Below are positions 53,587 through 54,582 of a DNA stretch of 54,582 nt, piece after piece; within the stretch, counting starts at the first letter, position 1; each line of letters begins with the position of its first letter. This stretch comes from an uncultured Pirellulaceae bacterium (GTDB taxonomy: Bacteria > Planctomycetota > Planctomycetia > Pirellulales > Pirellulaceae), in contig CALFUT010000073.1 in the NCBI GenBank assembly GCA_937929805.1, forward strand, positions 1-54,582, written 5' to 3'. Position numbers and translations under genes: made by a program. The notes under the pieces are model-generated. The model saw only the letters and a list, made by a program, of their open reading frames with translations. It had not been told where the DNA came from and searched no databases.

Positions 53587-54561
53587 ATGGCTTCAATCAA
53601 ACGTATTCTGGTTGCCGGAGGCGCCGGCTTTTTGGGCTCGCATTTGTGCGAGCGGCTGGTCGATCAAGGTCACGATGTTATCTGCTTGGATAACTTTTTC
53701 ACCAGCCAGAAAACTAATGTGACTCACCTGTTAAACCTGCCCAACTTTGAGCTTATCCGTCACGATGTGGTGGCTCCAGTTTTGTTGGAGGTGGACGAAG
53801 TTTATAACTTGGCCTGCCCCGCTGCGCCCGGCCATTATCAGTACAACCCCATCAAGACGATGAAGACTTCGATCCAAGGATCGATCAACCTGCTGGGGAT
53901 GGCTAAGCGATGCAACGCCAAGATTTTTCAAGCTTCGACCAGTGAAGTCTATGGCGATCCGGAAGTGCATCCGCAACCGGAGTCCTACCGCGGAAGTGTT
54001 AATCCGATCGGTATTCGTGCCTGCTACGATGAGGGCAAACGAGCTGCCGAAACGTTGTTCTTTGACTATCACCGGATGCACAAAACGAACATTCGGATCG
54101 GTCGCATCTTTAACACTTACGGACCCAGAATGCATCCATTCGATGGCCGTGTGGTCAGCAACTTCATCGTTCAAGCGTTGTCGGGCGAAGACATTACGAT
54201 TTTTGGTGACGGCTCGCAGACTCGGTCGTTCTGCTACCGAGATGATCTCGTGGAGGCATTCATTCGCATGATGGACGCTCCGGACGATGTCACCGGTCCG
54301 ATCAATATGGGGAATCAAGGTGAGTACACGATCAAAGAGTTGGCCGAACTGACGCTTGAGATTGTGGGAAGTAAGTCCAAGTTGGTCTACAAACCACTGC
54401 CACCCGATGATCCGACTCGACGCCAGCCAGATATCACGCTTGCCAAAAAGCACTTGGGCTGGGAGCCAAAAGTTCCGTTGCGTGAAGGTTTGACAAAAAC
54501 AATCGAGTGGTTCCGAGAGATTAATCTGGACAGCTATCGGCCGCCGACCCCCAACCATTGA
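53587..54561 (+). CDS. UDP-glucuronate decarboxylase (UDP-xylose synthase), SDR family
   Basis: 324 residues. The Rossmann motif [10 protein letters not shown] (11-20), DNFFTS, the [20 protein letters not shown] segment, STSEVYG (117-123), catalytic Tyr147 and Lys151 in [17 protein letters not shown] and [15 protein letters not shown] are those of the UXS subgroup. It converts UDP-glucuronate to UDP-xylose with NAD. The product feeds xylosylated surface sugars, consistent with the polysaccharide polymerase and WecA-like initiator near the start of the window, although they are 45 kb apart. An epimerase of the same superfamily is the alternative, but the RACYDEGKR motif favours UXS. Confidence 0.93.
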   Translation: MASIKRILVAGGAGFLGSHLCERLVDQGHDVICLDNFFTSQKTNVTHLLNLPNFELIRHDVVAPVLLEVDEVYNLACPAAPGHYQYNPIKTMKTSIQGSINLLGMAKRCNAKIFQASTSEVYGDPEVHPQPESYRGSVNPIGIRACYDEGKRAAETLFFDYHRMHKTNIRIGRIFNTYGPRMHPFDGRVVSNFIVQALSGEDITIFGDGSQTRSFCYRDDLVEAFIRMMDAPDDVTGPINMGNQGEYTIKELAELTLEIVGSKSKLVYKPLPPDDPTRRQPDITLAKKHLGWEPKVPLREGLTKTIEWFREINLDSYRPPTPNH

Positions 54562-54582
54562 TTGTTTTTACGATGGGATAGC

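Noticed and set aside
53246-53722. Plus-strand frame of 158 residues ahead of the UDP-glucuronate decarboxylase
   Set aside because: It overlaps the start of that gene in another frame and matches nothing; no ribosome site.

Overview
The window looks like a chromosomal segment of a planctomycete, most likely of the Pirellulaceae/Rhodopirellula type. The evidence is a DUF1559 prepilin-like protein, PEP-CTERM tails, a surface protein with the [12 protein letters not shown]-terminal motif, dockerin-like repeats of the VLGDAF type, an ECF sigma factor beside membrane-anchored Ser/Thr kinases, HemQ, and cytochrome-type CxxCH proteins. Genes lie on both strands in short operons separated by fairly long gaps. 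There are two tRNA genes (Val-UAC, Ser-UGA), no rRNA, no CRISPR array, no phage and no intact insertion sequence.

Layout. 1-3943: a decayed PEP-CTERM tail, a gene-poor stretch, csrA, a receiver protein overlapping hemQ, and a small membrane protein. 4218-10259: an O-antigen-ligase/Wzy-like polymerase with TPRs, a WecA-type glycosyl-phosphate transferase, a zinc-ribbon protein, a secreted CxxCH protein, and tRNA-Val with a strong terminator. 10387-15535: a small membrane protein, a duplicated ABC-2 permease, a four-helix-bundle (S23-like) gene flanked by heptamer repeats, argG, a small conserved-looking protein and nnrD. 15520-18291: a large PEP-CTERM protein that overlaps nnrD tail to tail. 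18432-18552: a MITE-like element. 18762-23851: a three-gene operon of a secreted dihaem/DUF4384 protein, a secreted caspase-like peptidase and a Cys-rich exported protein; the last two share a C-terminal module of about 60 residues. 24478-29484: a DUF1559 protein, then an ECF sigma factor with two tandem paralogous membrane kinases. 29507-31458: a membrane protein, a SelW-like protein and a beta-carbonic anhydrase. 32140-37841: a dockerin-bearing esterase and a giant beta-helix surface protein with the same dockerin-like repeats. 38043-46100: mnmG, a lipoprotein, an HTH-receiver protein, a histidine kinase overlapping an NhaC-type antiporter, and a secreted Gln/Pro-rich protein. 46221-50246: zinc-ribbon protein, leuB, an ApgM-family protein and homoserine dehydrogenase, all on the minus strand. 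50460-54561: a lipoprotein with a MvaI/BcnI restriction-endonuclease motif, tRNA-Ser, a FabZ-like dehydratase, an aquaporin with a terminator, and a UDP-glucuronate decarboxylase.

The observations I rate highest are: (1) the caspase/dihaem/Cys-rich operon with a repeated module I do not recognise; (2) the restriction-endonuclease-like domain behind a lipoprotein signal; (3) a set of intergenic repeats built strictly of 7-bp units, one pair flanking the S23-like gene in inverted orientation; (4) roughly 80-bp palindromic elements placed after gene ends; (5) the ApgM-family gene next to hom, a candidate non-orthologous homoserine kinase.

All calls come from reading the sequence and recalled family motifs; no database search was run.
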